Shown here in pieces: positions 12,357 to 25,095 of a stretch of 64,000 nt of DNA. Position numbers and translations under genes: made by a program. Every line of letters begins with the position of its first letter. Within the stretch, counting starts at the first letter, position 1. The notes beneath the pieces are model-generated. The model worked only from the letters and a program-made list of their open reading frames with translations, was not told the DNA's origin and did no database searches. The DNA is taken from the NCBI GenBank assembly GCA_025617745.1, contig CM046858.1:47195197-47259196 (forward strand), read 5' to 3'. Source of the stretch: Heliocidaris erythrogramma (lineage: Eukaryota > Echinodermata > Echinoidea > Camarodonta > Echinometridae).

Positions 12357-12400
12357 AGTGGCGTAGCCAGGGGGGGGGGGCAAGGGGGCACATACTTGTA
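12357..12400 (+). repeat. lone GGCGTAGCCA end with G tract
   Basis: The sequence GTGGCGTAGCCAGG followed by a G tract and GCAAGGGGGCAC matches the ends of the foldback elements at 16885-17085 and 22593-22811. No inverted partner was found nearby, so this is probably a solitary or truncated end. Similar lone ends occur near 43750 and 55718. Confidence 0.4.
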
Positions 12401-12539
12401 TATCAAAAGGCTGAAAATGGAGGAAAAGGGATAGTAAAGAAAAGAAATACATTTTGGTTTGTTGGGTTAACCTTGGGTTAATGTTGAAATTAACAAAAAT
12501 ATTATAGATGAACTACCACTCTTTAATAAAGTGTGGAAA

Positions 12540-13010
12540 GAGTAGAGTTTATAGGAGAAAAAAAAAATAGAGGAGCGTGGATAGAAATGGGAGAGACAAA
12601 CAAATAAAGACGCACACATAAAACAGGAAAATAAAGAGAGGGGAAGGCATGGAAGGTAAAACAAAGAGCTCATACGGAGAGAGAGGGGGTTCAAACAGAA
12701 TAGAAAGGGAGAAATCAAGAAGGGCATAAGAGAGACAGGGAGAATGGAGAGAGAGAGACAGACAGACAGACAGAGACATACAGACAGACAGACAGACGGA
12801 GGAAAAGAGAGATACAGACAAAGAGACAGAGAGGATGAGACAGACAGCTAAAGAAATGGAGAGTGAGGGTGAGCTACAGAAAGAGGGTGAGAGGAGAAAG
12901 AGCGAGTACTCTCTATTTTATTCTTTCTCACATGTGAAAGAGAGAGAGATAGAGATCGAGAGATACCGAGGGAGAGGGAGAAGATGGTTTGATTCCCCTT
13001 GTGGTACCCC
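12540..13010. repeat. GA-rich low-complexity tract with (CAGA)n
   Basis: A purine-rich strand with (ACAG)n near 12758-12800 and (GA)n segments. The overlapping frames on both strands are Ser/Leu- or Arg/Glu-rich artefacts. Confidence 0.9.
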
Positions 13011-13856
13011 GAGGAAGAAACCGTGATCAATACTAAATCCATGCAGTCATTCTGTAATCGTGGAAGCTATTAGGTCGCCCTAACACCAAGCTGGTAAAAT
13101 GAATTTAACCTTGTTATAGCTATTGATTGGTAAGAGGAGGAGCAAGCATCGGTCTTGCACTATCATCATGAGGGCAACGTCGGACTGGAAAAAGGGCACT
13201 TTGTATCGTAAACATTGTAGGTATACGAAATCTGATTTGGGGCTTGATAATCCGGTCAGGTCATGTAGGGGATACACATTATCAGCTACATAATCTTGGT
13301 ATTGATAAACTTCTGAAATTCAGAATAATGTCTATAGTTGTCGCTTAATAACGCAGTAAATTTCTTTGTACTTTATATTATAATACAATGATGAATCTCT
13401 AGGTTGTTTAAAAGTATGAATATTTTATATGTAACGTCCTTGGAATTTTTATTTAATGTGTATGGGTGTTGACTGAAATTTGTCTCTATCACAAAATAAT
13501 CATCTTCGCGTTTATCGCTCTCTTTTGTTCTTGTGCTCCCCGTCTCTCTGCTTACTTCGTAATATATTTGCCTTTATAATATCAATCTAATAATCTTCAA
13601 CTAATCGTTATTTTTCTCATTTATTTATGTTCCAGTACTAGTAAAAGACATACAAATATACAAAATACAAATCACAACTTAAATTTTGATAGAATAAAAA
13701 GAAAGAAAAATACATAGAGAAGCAAAACATACGGGTGTTGATAAAACGGAAAATAATTAATAGTCTATGAAGTGGAAGGGGATAACAAAAGCAAATTTGC
13801 TTGTCGGGGTTATCCCCAAATTAATCATAATATAACTTTGTAAAGGGAGGAGGTTT

Positions 13857-14720
13857 GATTGATTGATTGATTTTATTCGTCAGGTACATGTATATTGCAA
13901 TACAAACACATCGAGGCACCATGACAGGATAGCCCATGAAAGCCGAAATGGCTTATTTCCAATGGGGTCCTTACCTAAATAACTGATTAAAAAATACACT
14001 AAGAAAACACATTAGTACGGCTACAAGACTATCGTACAATCTTAGAAATGTTGGGTAAATGCCACTGGGTAAATGAAGATTGGGCATAGGTTGGTTAAAT
14101 CTTGCTCAACTTTTACATGCATTTACCCAACATTGGTCAAAAATAAGAATGAAATTGGTAAAGTTTACCCAAAAGTTGGTCAGACTCATAAGGACCCTCA
14201 TGTTGGGTAAAATTTGGGTAAAATTTTGCCCAATATTTCTAAGAGTGTACAAGTACGACAAGTAATAAGAATGTACTAAAGTAGCAAAATAAAACATAAC
14301 ATTTTTATAAAGTAGGCGAAGATTACATAAATGTGAAAACAAGACTTACTCAACGGAAAAAACTATATACAGAAAATCATAATGAAACTATCGATAATAA
14401 ACGTTGGTTACATAAGTCATATAATATAGGAAAAAACCCCTATGAGCTACAAAAAAGAGAGGAGAAATACAGTTATGGAGTAGGCACATTTTTCAGATGA
14501 TGCTTCAATACCCTTTTAAAATTCTTAACTGACTTCATTCAGGTTCATTTAGAATATTAATGTTATATCACTAAGAAGAGAGTTACATTTTTAACAATAA
14601 TTGTTTTTTTTTTATTGATTTTCGTAGTATGAAATAATTTAGGGTCCTTACGATCAAATGGGATACCAAACTTCCTATATATGAATGCAATACGAGCGAA
14701 CAAGGCCATATAATGATAGA
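13857..14720 (-). mobile_element. LINE 3' end (truncated, decayed), split by a MITE
   Basis: Read on the minus strand the fragment ends in an (AATC)n tail at 13857-13873, a frequent LINE 3' terminus. Upstream, around 14500-14540, a short frame reads FKRVLKHHLKN followed by a stop. This resembles the last residues of non-LTR reverse-transcriptase proteins, as does ILNALRNYLF in the LINE at 33593-34989. The body between is decayed by stops. A foldback element at 14039-14246 interrupts the 3' UTR. Clade not assigned. Confidence 0.4.
14039..14246. mobile_element. foldback MITE with TTGGGTAAA subrepeats
   Basis: The left end ATCTTAGAAATGTTGGGTAA and the right end (minus strand ACTCTTAGAAATATTGGGCA) are inverted repeats. 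The interior repeats TTGGGTAAA or TTGGTCAAA motifs in both orientations. The flanks show a 5-base direct repeat GTACA (14034-14038 and 14247-14251) that could be the target-site duplication. The element lies inside a LINE 3' UTR. Confidence 0.6.
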
Positions 14721-15836
14721 AGGGTGTAGGAGGTGGTCACAATATTTTCTTTCCACTTTGCCTTTACCCTCCCATTCTCTTTCTAGTTGTTCCCCTTTTC
14801 CCCCTTCGATATGAGGGGGGGGGGGTGCACCTGCCACCCACTTACCATCATAATTATGCCACCGTCCGAAGGGTAAAATACCTCCTTCATATCCCTCATG
14901 GGCAAACCGTCAAAACTATTCTGTATTTCAAAGATCTCTCCTTGAACGAAATGACTCTGATATAAAAGTTTAATATCTCTTTAATTATGGAATCATTCTT
15001 TGAAATGCATGATATCTTGTGTGTCACAATCCTTGAAAATAAAACACCCATCTCATTAGGGGTACTTTAATTCTCAGGCGTGCATTTTTTTGGACGAATG
15101 CAAGTCTAATCGTTGTATTTAGAATGTGATAGCGAGTATTAAATGTCAAGCATCCTAGTTTCAGAGAAGGGTTAGATTGTTTTTTAAGACATTTTTGTTG
15201 CAATAAACGATACCATTTTAAATATACCGAGTTAAATCACCCCTTGCATTTTAATTTTGCAAAATCTGTTTATGTCTCTTAATCAATTCATCATTCTTTA
15301 CAGGTTGGAGCCTTTTTTAATTGAAGGATTATCTGCTATCAAGTGAAGTTTCCATAACCATGACACCTTCAATAATATGAAGAAACATCCTTAATGTATT
15401 ATGTAACTATGTCATATTTCTATGAAGTATAATATTGATCATTCCTATTGAAGTCAGCATCACCCTAAAGAGTTCTTGAGGCAGCGTAGAATATATGAAA
15501 TTCCGAGGAAAAACGTAACGGGATAGGCTTGCTCGCAAGAATCGTACTTTCTTTACATCAGAATGAATAATAAGGAAGAAAATCATGCATCATTCAAAAT
15601 CCAATACTCGTTTTGACAGGTTCGAAGAGAGTTATAAAAACGGTTATTTGTATAATGTTGCAATGAAAGGTATCTATAAAATGAATGTAATTGTAAATAT
15701 TATAATCATGATGTATTCATGCCACCCTATCTCCTCTTTTCCAATCTATTACATCATATTTTCTATTCTAATTTTCTTTATCTGACTATGCAAAAATGCA
15801 AGATGTTTTATTATTAATTTGTTTATGGTGTTCCCA
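14721..15836. other. intergenic, nothing recognised
   Basis: AT-rich sequence with a G tract near 14818. No gene-like frame with splice context was found. Confidence 0.4.
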
Positions 15837-16110
15837 AATAATAATAATAATATTCTGGATTTATATAGCGCCTAATACATCTACGATGTTTCTAAGCGCC
15901 TTACAGACAGCTTATTACCTCGGTCATGGGATTCAGGCTTGCCCGCACACAATGTATGCACCTTCTCCACTCCCTGGGGCGCATTCCAGCCAGGCGCCTT
16001 TTAGCAGACGCTCACAATGCTGATCAATCCACAGTGACTTTCATATCCTACCGGGTACCCATTTAACACCTGGGTGGAGAGGAGCAATGTAGATAAAACA
16101 CAATGGAAGA
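15837..16110 (-). mobile_element. SINE lacking its tRNA head, minus strand
   Basis: Read on the minus strand this has the same body and tail as the SINE at 1257-1548: CACCTGGGTGGAGAG-type body sequence (plus-strand orientation), then the module GGCGCTTAGAAACAT and a GCGCTATATAAATCCA plus ATTATT tail (15837-15853). The tRNA-like A/B-box head was not found, consistent with 5' truncation. The plus-strand frame at 15796-16023 is a by-product. Confidence 0.7.
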
Positions 16111-16884
16111 ACAGTCGTATTTTGCTAATACGGCTGAAATGAGCTATCCGCCGTATAGGGATCTTAAATTATTCATGTATATCACTTATGTCAATGATTA
16201 CGGGAATAAAAACAAAACAAACAAACGCTCCGCTTTTGGGGTATTCGCCTCCTTCTTTGTGATATTTTGTCAAATACATTGTTATTTTTGTCAGAAGGAA
16301 TAGAAACATCGGTTTTAGTTGAATATTGTATTTATATCATTAATTTTGAAATGTATAGTTTCAAGCATGTTTGATTCACTATATCAGGTCCCTAAATCCT
16401 AGACCAGAACAAATCTTTTCTGATAACTCTACTCGCCTCTTTTGCTCCTCTCCAGATTATTATAGGCATTTGCCTTGTTAACTACAAGGAATGTTCGATG
16501 GACATTCAGCCTTTCTTTTCTCTGTCTTTTGGTAACGAAATGGACATCCATGATTCGATTGAAGTTGGGCAATTTTTATAACATGAAAAGATGAACTCGT
16601 GTATATTTTTTTTCATATTGGTTGAGTCTACCAGTGAACTACATGTCTGATTTTAGCTTTAGATTATTTATACGGAACCTAATAAATCATCTCTGCGTGT
16701 GTATAGTTTACTTTGTATAACACAATTTAAACTAATAAGCTTAAATTAACGTGTCTAGTAAATCACCTGCTTTGTATTATATTTAGAATAAAGACTGATT
16801 AAAATATGAAACCATGGTGGATGACGCAAATGGGTACAGCTATGAACCTTAATTGCCCGGTCTCCCTCTGAATGCACTAACAAA

Positions 16885-17085
16885 CATAGGCGTAGCCAGG
16901 GAGGCACAGTAGGGCCACCCTCCCCCCCCCCCCCCCATCTGTCCATCCGCTTAAATATAAGTAGAAAAAAGAAACATGCTCGGAACTCAGTGTGTATGTG
17001 TATGTAGCTATATGACTCAGTGATATTGTGTGTTCACCCCGTTTGTGCCCCCCCCCCCCGTTCAAAAAATATGGCTACGCCAGTG
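16885..17085. mobile_element. foldback element with G-tract arms, GGCGTAGCCA type
   Basis: The left end CATAGGCGTAGCCAGG and the right end GGCTACGCCAGTG are inverted copies, each followed internally by a G/C tract (C runs at about 16922-16935 and 17048-17059). Flanks CTAACAAA and CTCACAGG agree at 5 of 8 positions, a possible worn 8-base duplication of hAT type. No coding content. Confidence 0.6.
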
Positions 17086-17435
17086 CTCACAGGCCTACGT
17101 AGCAAGCAAACTATCAGTTATTCAAGTGATTATGAATGAAATATCTGGAATGTTTGTCTCTCTGGCACATGTCATATTTGTCTCCGTCTGCTGTCCGAAA
17201 TTTGCTGAGAATCTTTAACGCCATTTTTACACCTGCTGCGGTGACAGCAGCGAAAGCCAGTGTATCAGCGATAATATAAGAATATTATGCACCAAAAAAT
17301 GTGTCCGGGTGCTATGAAATTTCCAGGATCAATAAAAATATGTTTCTTAATCTTATTAAGATAAATTAGAAAGCGCATATATAGTATTCTTGTTTGGGGT
17401 AACTGTATTAGAAGTAACATAAACAGACTTTATCT

Positions 17436-17474
17436 CCCCCCCCCCCCCCCAAAAAAAAAAAAAAAAAAAAAATT
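17436..17474. repeat. C tract joined to A tract
   Basis: About 14 C followed by about 22 A. A minus-strand poly-T/poly-G terminus of an element or a sequencing-prone homopolymer are both possible. Confidence 0.7.
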
Positions 17475-17967
17475 AAATGGAAACACAGTTCTTTTTACCA
17501 AATTTGCAATGACTTGTTAGTTCAAATATATAGAAAGCTAGTATGATAGTTTGTCCTTGTTGCATTGGCCTGACATTTTGCCGCCTCCAGATCGGAACGT
17601 AGCACCCTGCTGCGATCAGTCGGGGTTGGGTTGAAATAAGAGATGCTCCTGTAACCAAGTTACATTCGACTCACACTCTGCTTGTTCATTATCTCATTTA
17701 TGCATACCAACTATAAACTTAATATATTTGACGTTAGGGGAAGGCACCTCGTCATCGTTCCGGTCTTCTTTTGATGTCGTTAAAGTGATAATAAAGATAC
17801 TTATCGTATTATAACTTTACCGAGACCGAGATGCTTGTATTTTCTTATTGACACCTTTTTATGTAAACAAGTTTAAATTTGGATAACGTCACAATTGTCG
17901 ACGATTTGCTTTGTTTTGGCGATTATTTTGTACATGTGTTTAATATTTCAATATTCTAGACATTCTC

Positions 17968-18285
17968 GAATCATCATTATCATCATCATCAACATCATCA
18001 TTGTTATCATTATTATAATTACAAATGCTCTACCACATCATTATCCTTTCCTCATAATCGTTATCAAAGATTCTCATCACTTACTTCATCAACGTCATTA
18101 AAAAAAAAAATCATCATTGCCGTCATCGGTATCAATGTCACCATTACCGCCACCGACACCATCAAGAACACCAACACCACCATCATCTTCATTATCACCA
18201 TCATCATCCTCATAAACATCATCATCATCGTCGTCGTCATCATCACCACCACCACCATCATCTACATCATCATAAAATCATCACC
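17968..18285. repeat. CAT/ATC trinucleotide microsatellite
   Basis: Long imperfect runs of ATC/CAT units with ACC variants. The frames here encode poly-Ile or poly-Met and are artefacts. Confidence 0.9.
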
Positions 18286-18299
18286 GTCGTCATGAAACA

Positions 18300-19426
18300 A
18301 TGATACTTAGATAACACATGTGAAGGTTGAAATTCATGTATTCAAAGTCCATCCAACTCGATCAGCTTTACTATTTCATTCTCCAGGGAATTCGTTGATA
18401 AGTTTACTCTGGCCAGATACCTCAGAGAGCTTCTTTCCTTGAGATATGATACTTCCTACTTCTTCCACTAATAAGCTACTTTTCACAGTAAAGGACACTT
18501 GGGCAGTGTCCTGAAACTTGGAAACTAAGGCTCAAGTGTGCTATTCATTTCAAATTTCAAGCAGGCCTACCACTCCAAGGTCATAACACTCTTGATATAG
18601 AACCCTGTCCGTTTAGTTGAGGACAGGTCAAAATATAGCCAGCATTCCTCTTCGATGAATATCATTCGAATTTCTAGTTTTATGTTGCATTCATCGATAC
18701 CATAGATTGAGGTAATTCCCATAAATTAAACAAGATGAAGTGATGAACAAAGTGTCTTTATGATTGCTTGTAAGCAAGGTAAGAATAATAATAACTTAAA
18801 GGAAAATTTATACAAACAAGTCTGGTGATATTGTCATATCCTGCGCAAATCGCGATTACTTTGATAAAGCCGTTAAAAAATTATATTATAGGAGTATTAT
18901 ATTACGAATGTGACTCACCAAATAAATCATTTCTACTTTCTTGAATGAATAATATTTGACGGCAACGCAGAAATAACATCAGTAATAACCTTTCCTGGTA
19001 TGATAACTTTTTCCATTGCTGCTTAAGATAATCATGATTATTAACATTTAATCATCCAGAAATGTAAAAATTCCCAAAACACATGCTGTGTCTGTCTGGG
19101 TTTAACTGGTATAATATTCTAGCTTTAATAATAATGAAATGGGAACAATGTCTTCACGAAAGCTGATATTACAGCAGCATTCATTCACCTGTCGCAGGCC
19201 TCATTTCGTCACTGTTTCATGGACTGAGTTGAAGCCGGAGGAGGGCGACTGTTATGTCAGTTGGTGCTGGGTCGGCTCACCAGCTATTAGCCAATTAGAT
19301 GGGTAGATCTGAGGTGACAAAATACTGACAGAGATGACACTGTTGTTATGTCTACCCCAATCATAAGGCGATGACATTTCACCGAATATTTCTTTCGTTA
19401 CATTTCTGTCTCTTTTTCCCCTTTAC
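18300..19426. other. intergenic, nothing recognised
   Basis: AT-rich sequence. No inverted-end element or gene-like frame was recognised. Confidence 0.4.
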
Positions 19427-19720
19427 TGGTTTAGTTCAGTTCATTTATTTTCCACAATTTGAATGAAATAATAACAACAGGAACAAGTATATTCATGTAC
19501 ATACAAAATATATGAAAAAGAATCAAAGCAATCCAAAATGTTTGGGGGATTCAAATGCCATTTGAACTAACAAAGGTAATTATAAAAAAGATGAATGATA
19601 ACAAACTTCAGGTAAATAAAATGTAATTGTATACAAAAACGAATACTACTACTTCAAAATAAACAACAACTGTTAAAAGGACACAACTAGGAGAGGAAAA
19701 AGAAAAAAATATCCAAGGTT
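19427..19720 (-). mobile_element. LINE 3' UTR remnant
   Basis: The segment begins TTCAGTTCATTTATTTTCCACAA and continues in A-rich sequence. Read on the minus strand this ends ..GGAAAATAAATGAA, like the fragment at 44703-44900 and the tail at 21060-21125. No reverse-transcriptase frame is attached. Assigned from tail similarity only. Confidence 0.35.
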
Positions 19721-20914
19721 CAAGAGGTGGTAAGACTTATATTTTCTTTTTTTAATGTTTGTCTTTTTTGTTAGTAATGATTTGCATAAAACTATTTAGA
19801 ATACCAATCAATCGCATATTTTCTTATATCGTCATATCCATGTAGGCTCATATTCAGAGTCAGATTTCGTTTGTTCACCATTTCCAATCATATAAACATA
19901 TACTACAGTGCATAACATTAAATAAATAAAATAAAAACAATGATAACAATTATATGTTTTCATTAATCTGAGTACATAATTCAATATCAATAAGTAAATA
20001 TATGATGCACAAGTTACAAATTCTAAGGAATATCTTTTTTTTCTTTATTTAAAACAGTAGGACACGTTTTAAAAGCAAAACTTAGATAACTTAATCCAAA
20101 TTGGGTCATTTAATAATATTAATTTCGTAAGTGATTGATTTCATTATAACGAATTATGACCATATCACAGTGTCATTTATACATGTTATCTTTATTTCTA
20201 TTTATCTCCATTCACTACTTCATATTTGTGGGTGCTCTTCCTTTTTGCCTTCACCATTTTGAGAGGGTATTTTTTAATGTTCTTTCTGTATCTCATATTT
20301 AGTCATTGAATCAAGACTTGTCTAAAACAATAATTTTCTCCCAGCTTCATGAGCATTGAAACTTCAGACATAAACCTTACTGTGCGAAAAGTTAACTTCC
20401 ACATATTTAGGTTACCATTGATTATTGGTTACGTACACGTCATGTGCTTACTCTGTCTGCATGGCCTACTTTAGGTAAGTTGCCATGTGGCTCTCTCCAA
20501 ACATGATCACATCTTCCTAATTCAAAGTTATTCAACTGATGGCGTGTTGTGAATGGACATTTTCCAGATTTCTGCTCCCAAACTGTGAACGAGGGCGTGA
20601 ATGATATAGAATAATAAAACATTCTAAACAGGCCATATAGCCTGGAATAAAAGCCAGTCAGCTACATGACAGGTGCATACACAGCCAGAACTTTGACAGT
20701 TTCTTTGTAGTTGAATCATTTTCACAGATACCGGGGTTTCAGGGTTTACAGGGCGGGCAGCAGCCCACGTGACCCACATGTCGGTCCCTTCGGCATTCCG
20801 AACAATTTTCTGAGGATTCACGAGACCGATATTGTTTTTTAGCTATTTGCTTTTTAGCATTCCCCTCCATTTTCAGCATTTATTTATTATAATTATCTTT
20901 GAAAATCACGCTGA

Positions 20915-21125
20915 ATGAAATTTTGTTCATGATATTATTTAGGATGTATTTACGTTTGTCTTTATATTGTTGAAAATGGTTCATAATATTATTTATGATG
21001 TAATAACGTTATATTTTGTTGAAAAATGTTTCATGAAATTATGATGTAATTACGTTGTTATATTCTGTTGAAAATGGAAAATAAATGAAATGAAATGAAA
21101 TGAAAATGAAATGAAAAAATGAAAT
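20915..21125 (+). repeat. tandem 55-bp-class repeat ending in an (AAATG)n tail
   Basis: Three diverged units share TGTTGAAAATG, TTCATGA/TAATATTAT and GATGTAATTACGTT. The array ends in GGAAAATAAATG followed by (AAATG)n. This looks like the repetitive 3' end of a LINE on the plus strand. Confidence 0.5.
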
Positions 21126-21291
21126 GAAAAGTTTTCAATTAGACATAGGCCTACATGTAAAGAGTTATTAAAATCACCATCTAAAAGAACCGAGGAGTGG
21201 CCACTTTTTTTCAAAATGGTAGATGAACACTGATGTTCTCTTAACATGCTGGATTCAGCCTTTATAGTGTTGGCTCCAGCATGTTACAAGT

Positions 21292-21292
<1 letters not shown>

Positions 21293-21325
<33 letters not shown>

Positions 21326-21380
21326 GTAACTTATATAGCGCCAAATCCACTCTTTGGAGTGCTCAAGGCGCATAGTATTA
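21293..21380 (-). mobile_element. SINE 3' module fragment
   Basis: An (AAT)n run followed by CTTATATAGCGCC and GCTCAAGGCGC. On the minus strand this matches the 3' tail module of the SINE at 1257-1548. Body and head were not detected. Confidence 0.55.
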
Positions 21381-22592
21381 ATCTACCGTTGTGAAAAAAG
21401 TGGTCTCCTCGGCCCTTTAAAATGGTACTTTAAAACTTTTACAGTTTTCAAATCATTTTAAAATAACATGACCAAAATTATGCTTAAACTGTCACACCGA
21501 TTCACACGATATACGAAAAACTGTTGTTCAGACGCATTGCTAAGAGTGCAGAAAAATTACATAGAGGTTTTTTAAATGGTTCCGGAAATTTTCTATTAAT
21601 ATTCTCTTCAGTGGCAAAGTCGAACTTATTGATGCGTTCAGTTCCGTTTCCAATAGTGCTTGATAGTGTTCGAGTGGAGAGCTAGTAAATCAAATGAAAA
21701 TCCAAGTGGGGAGGAGTGCGAGGTACCTAGTAGATCAGCAGGAGAAAAGAAGAAAAGAGATGATGATGATAGCGAATGACTTCCGAATTTGAGTTAAGCG
21801 TTGACGGGCCGAAGGACAGCTTCTATCAAAGTTTGTCGATGGACTGGGTTTACAGGGTGTTTCATAAAAAGGTTCACGTATGATTCATATTATTCTTGAA
21901 AATCAACATTGAATTCCCGCTTCCCTCACTAAACGTTGACGTTTGTCACTGACAATCTCAGGTATGCTTTTTCTTATATTCTTACAGAGATTTAAAATAG
22001 AAAAAAAACCCGGAAACGAGTAATTCGACAATTCCACGACCGTGTCATAGTACGAAACAGACCTTTAAACGCAATGCACAATGTTTGCAAGCCTTAGGTA
22101 ATATTTTCGGTGAACCTAATCTATTTGCTATAAGCCACTTCGGGGATGCAATCTGAGCATGAGCAGATAAAGGTCATCTGTACCAAATTCTAAAATCCAC
22201 TGACACTAATATTCGATATGTGCTCATGAATGTCATGTAATCATTATTCAATTATGCACTAATGGTGCATTCCATGATATCCAGGTGGAAGTATTCTTTT
22301 TAAAGGGGGAAACAAAAGCTATTCATGAGGCACCTCTATCACTCCCAGAGTTATTTTTCTGAAGTGCACATAAAGGGACCCTCCATGTCTAAAATATCTG
22401 TGGATATTTGGGGTCATTTGTACCATGCGCTAACCCCGAACTGGCTTATTCCTTCCATCTTTATAGTTAGTAGACTATTTTTTTATAACGATTTTTAGTA
22501 TAAAACTCTATCATATGCATTTTTGTTTTATTTTGTTCCTTTTCTTTCACTTTGGCTGCAAATATGTTTAATTGTTTTGTTGTATACCCCCG

Positions 22593-22811
22593 GGGGCGTA
22601 GATAGCGGGGGGGGGGGGGGCTGGGGATGCATCCCCCCGCTTTTTGAAGTGGTGGTGGTTTACACCATCATACCCCCAGCTTTCAGGGGGAAAAAAATTA
22701 TATTCATGTACATATTAATGAATACATTTTCTTTAGTATATAGAATTATGGCCTTTGGGAGAATCAACCCCCCCCCCCCCCCCCCCAGTTATGAGGACCT
22801 GCCTACGCCAA
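22593..22811. mobile_element. foldback element with G-tract arms, second GGCGTAG copy
   Basis: The left end GGGGGCGTAGATAGC enters a G tract. The right end, on the minus strand, reads TTGGCGTAGGCAGG and is followed by a long G tract (plus-strand C run at about 22768-22787). Same arrangement as 16885-17085. The frames crossing it are artefacts. Confidence 0.5.
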
Positions 22812-24205
22812 TTTTTTTCGGTAACATTTTCTTTTAGCCACACTGTGCATGCGCATTGCCCCTTCATTCATAGACATAATCATCCCCCCTTCATCTTCAA
22901 CTCCGTTCAATTTGGAAAGCCATCAAAGAGTTTGATTTATTATCCACTTCACTTGGTCCTCTACCCCCCCCCCCCCCCATCTCTTTCTCTCTCTCAAGCC
23001 ACTTTAAACGATGAGATAGCATTGGAGCTGTCACGTAGCATCACTCTTTTCAAACCATGTTTCTCTGATATGATATTTGCCCAGCGGATCGTTATATCGA
23101 TATTTTTTTCCTACACTTAACATTTTTTGTTTTTAATTCTCTTTTTTACATCAATATTTATGTTTTTTTAATTTCGGTCTGTACTTTCAACCCACTCACC
23201 TGTATGCTATAGTTTTATTCAACAATGTTTTCCATGTTTGCTTACCTGGAATTATTTTCTTTTCTTTGTAGATTTGTGTAAGATGACAAAATGTAATATC
23301 ATTTCACATTTCCGAGTTTAGCATGACAGATATATTATTCTCAATCACTAAATCTTATATATTTCAGTTTGAAGTTCACTGGTCACCCACGTTGGTCAGA
23401 TAATAATGACAAGTCCCCAGACAACGCAAAACGAAAATCCAAAACCGAATATTATGAATATTTTAACATATCTGAAATTTTAATTTAGAACTAGGCGCCA
23501 TATAAATGATGAATACAGTGTTTAAATCTTCCAGAAGTTGGTAATATATAATATACATATATATGGAGAGAGAAAAAATGGAAGGTGAGAGGGAAGAGAA
23601 AGAGCACTTTTGAGAGGGGATAGAGAGATAGGGATGAGGGAGAGAAAGAGTTAGAGGGATGGAGCTCCTGAAAATGTTACGGTGGAAGGAAGTTAAATAG
23701 AATGTGTTTCAATCTAAGCTAATAAGGTTTAAGACAGATTAGTTTACGTACAGACAGGGGACTGTCCCCATCAACCCGTAAAGCTTATTGTCTCGTGGAT
23801 GTGGCGGTACCTCCAGGCAAAATTCTCCATTTTTATCAAAAATACTAATAATATAGACATTGTAAACAACACGTTTAGTCATCTTTCCATATTTTAATTT
23901 AAAGAAGATAAACTCGGACAAAATGTGAATATTTTCATAAAAGCATAATCCCATTTACATGATTTAGTGTGAATATTCTCAATATGGTAAAGTGAGCTTA
24001 TAATGGAGAGAAATAAAGGTTTTTGTTTTTAGAGACTGTCTACGACATTTAGACAACATATACTTTGAAGACGGTATAATATTTGTTTCAGGTAAATCTA
24101 CTTCTATGACACAAAATACAGATTCATTTCTATCCACCTAATTGGATGAATGTCATCAAGGTATTGGGCAAGGTTGAAAAGGGTAAATGTAGATGTAAAA
24201 AGATG
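22812..24205. other. intergenic, nothing recognised
   Basis: AT-rich sequence with a C tract near 22965 and a GA-rich stretch at 23563-23660. No gene seen. Confidence 0.4.
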
Positions 24206-24468
24206 CACTGCAAAAACCAGGGTGTTAATTTAACACCATCTCGGTATCTATATTGGGCTACACCAGATAAGTGTTAAAACAACACCAGTTTCGAATCAAA
24301 CTGGCGTTGTTTTAACACTAACTTGTGTTGTTTTGACACTTATCTGGTGTAGACCAATATCAAACTGGTGTTGTTCTAACACTAACTGGTGTTGTTTTGA
24401 CACTTATCTGGTGTAGCCCAATATGGATACCGAGATGGTGTTAAATTAACACCCTGGTTTTTGCAGTG
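24206..24468. mobile_element. foldback MITE, CACTGCAAAAACC ends
   Basis: Terminal inverted repeats start CACTGCAAAAACCAGGGTGT and extend through TTAATTTAACACCATCTCGG. The interior repeats AACTGGTGTTGTT and GACACTTATCTGGTGTAG units in both orientations, so almost the whole 263 bp can fold. The copy looks well preserved. Superfamily not assigned; a TG target duplication is possible. Confidence 0.75.
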
Positions 24469-24939
24469 TGGCTGGTTACCTTTAAAATGGATGCATACAT
24501 TATGGTAAAAATCTGGACGATGTATTATGTAATACGCCATCAACACGCCATTCACAAAGAGACAGTCCACATCCGCTTTACATATATATTTTTAATTACA
24601 TAATTCCTGTAATGAGTCTAAAATGATTCCAATACTGGGAATATGGAGATTGGGTTACATATGTTTGATTCATTCATTTGTAAATTCATCGATTTTTTAA
24701 AATGGCAATATACCTTTACTTGTTACTAATTAAATTTCTTTTGAATATTTTTCTTGTTAATTTATCATCGTTTTATCTCTTGATTGTTTCATCATGCTAC
24801 TATAATGTTATGCCATTATTTAATATGATTCATATACCTTACTTTTTTACAATATTTCTATGGTAATTGTTCATGTAGGGTTATTTGGTAAAGTAGTGTC
24901 ATAGGCACTATTAAATGAGGAAACCACAAAATACCTCAT

Positions 24940-25095
24940 AGTTTTCAATTTCAGTTTCAATTAAATTTTAATTTCAATTTATTTATTTCACCATCTTTAT
25001 AAAAGAACACATTTGAATATATGAGTTGAATTGTACACATACTAGAAATAAAGAAAAGGAGAAATACAGAAAAGCGATGTGCTTGAGGCTGTAGC
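24940..25095 (-). mobile_element. LINE 3' UTR remnant
   Basis: TTTCAATTT-type repeats at 24944-24985 precede ATTTATTTCACCATCTTTATAAA. On the minus strand this reads as a LINE 3' end with an (AAATTG)n tail. No coding part was detected. Confidence 0.3.

Noticed and set aside
17968-18285. Possible CRISPR-like regular array
   Set aside because: It is a trinucleotide microsatellite in eukaryotic DNA; there are no spacers.
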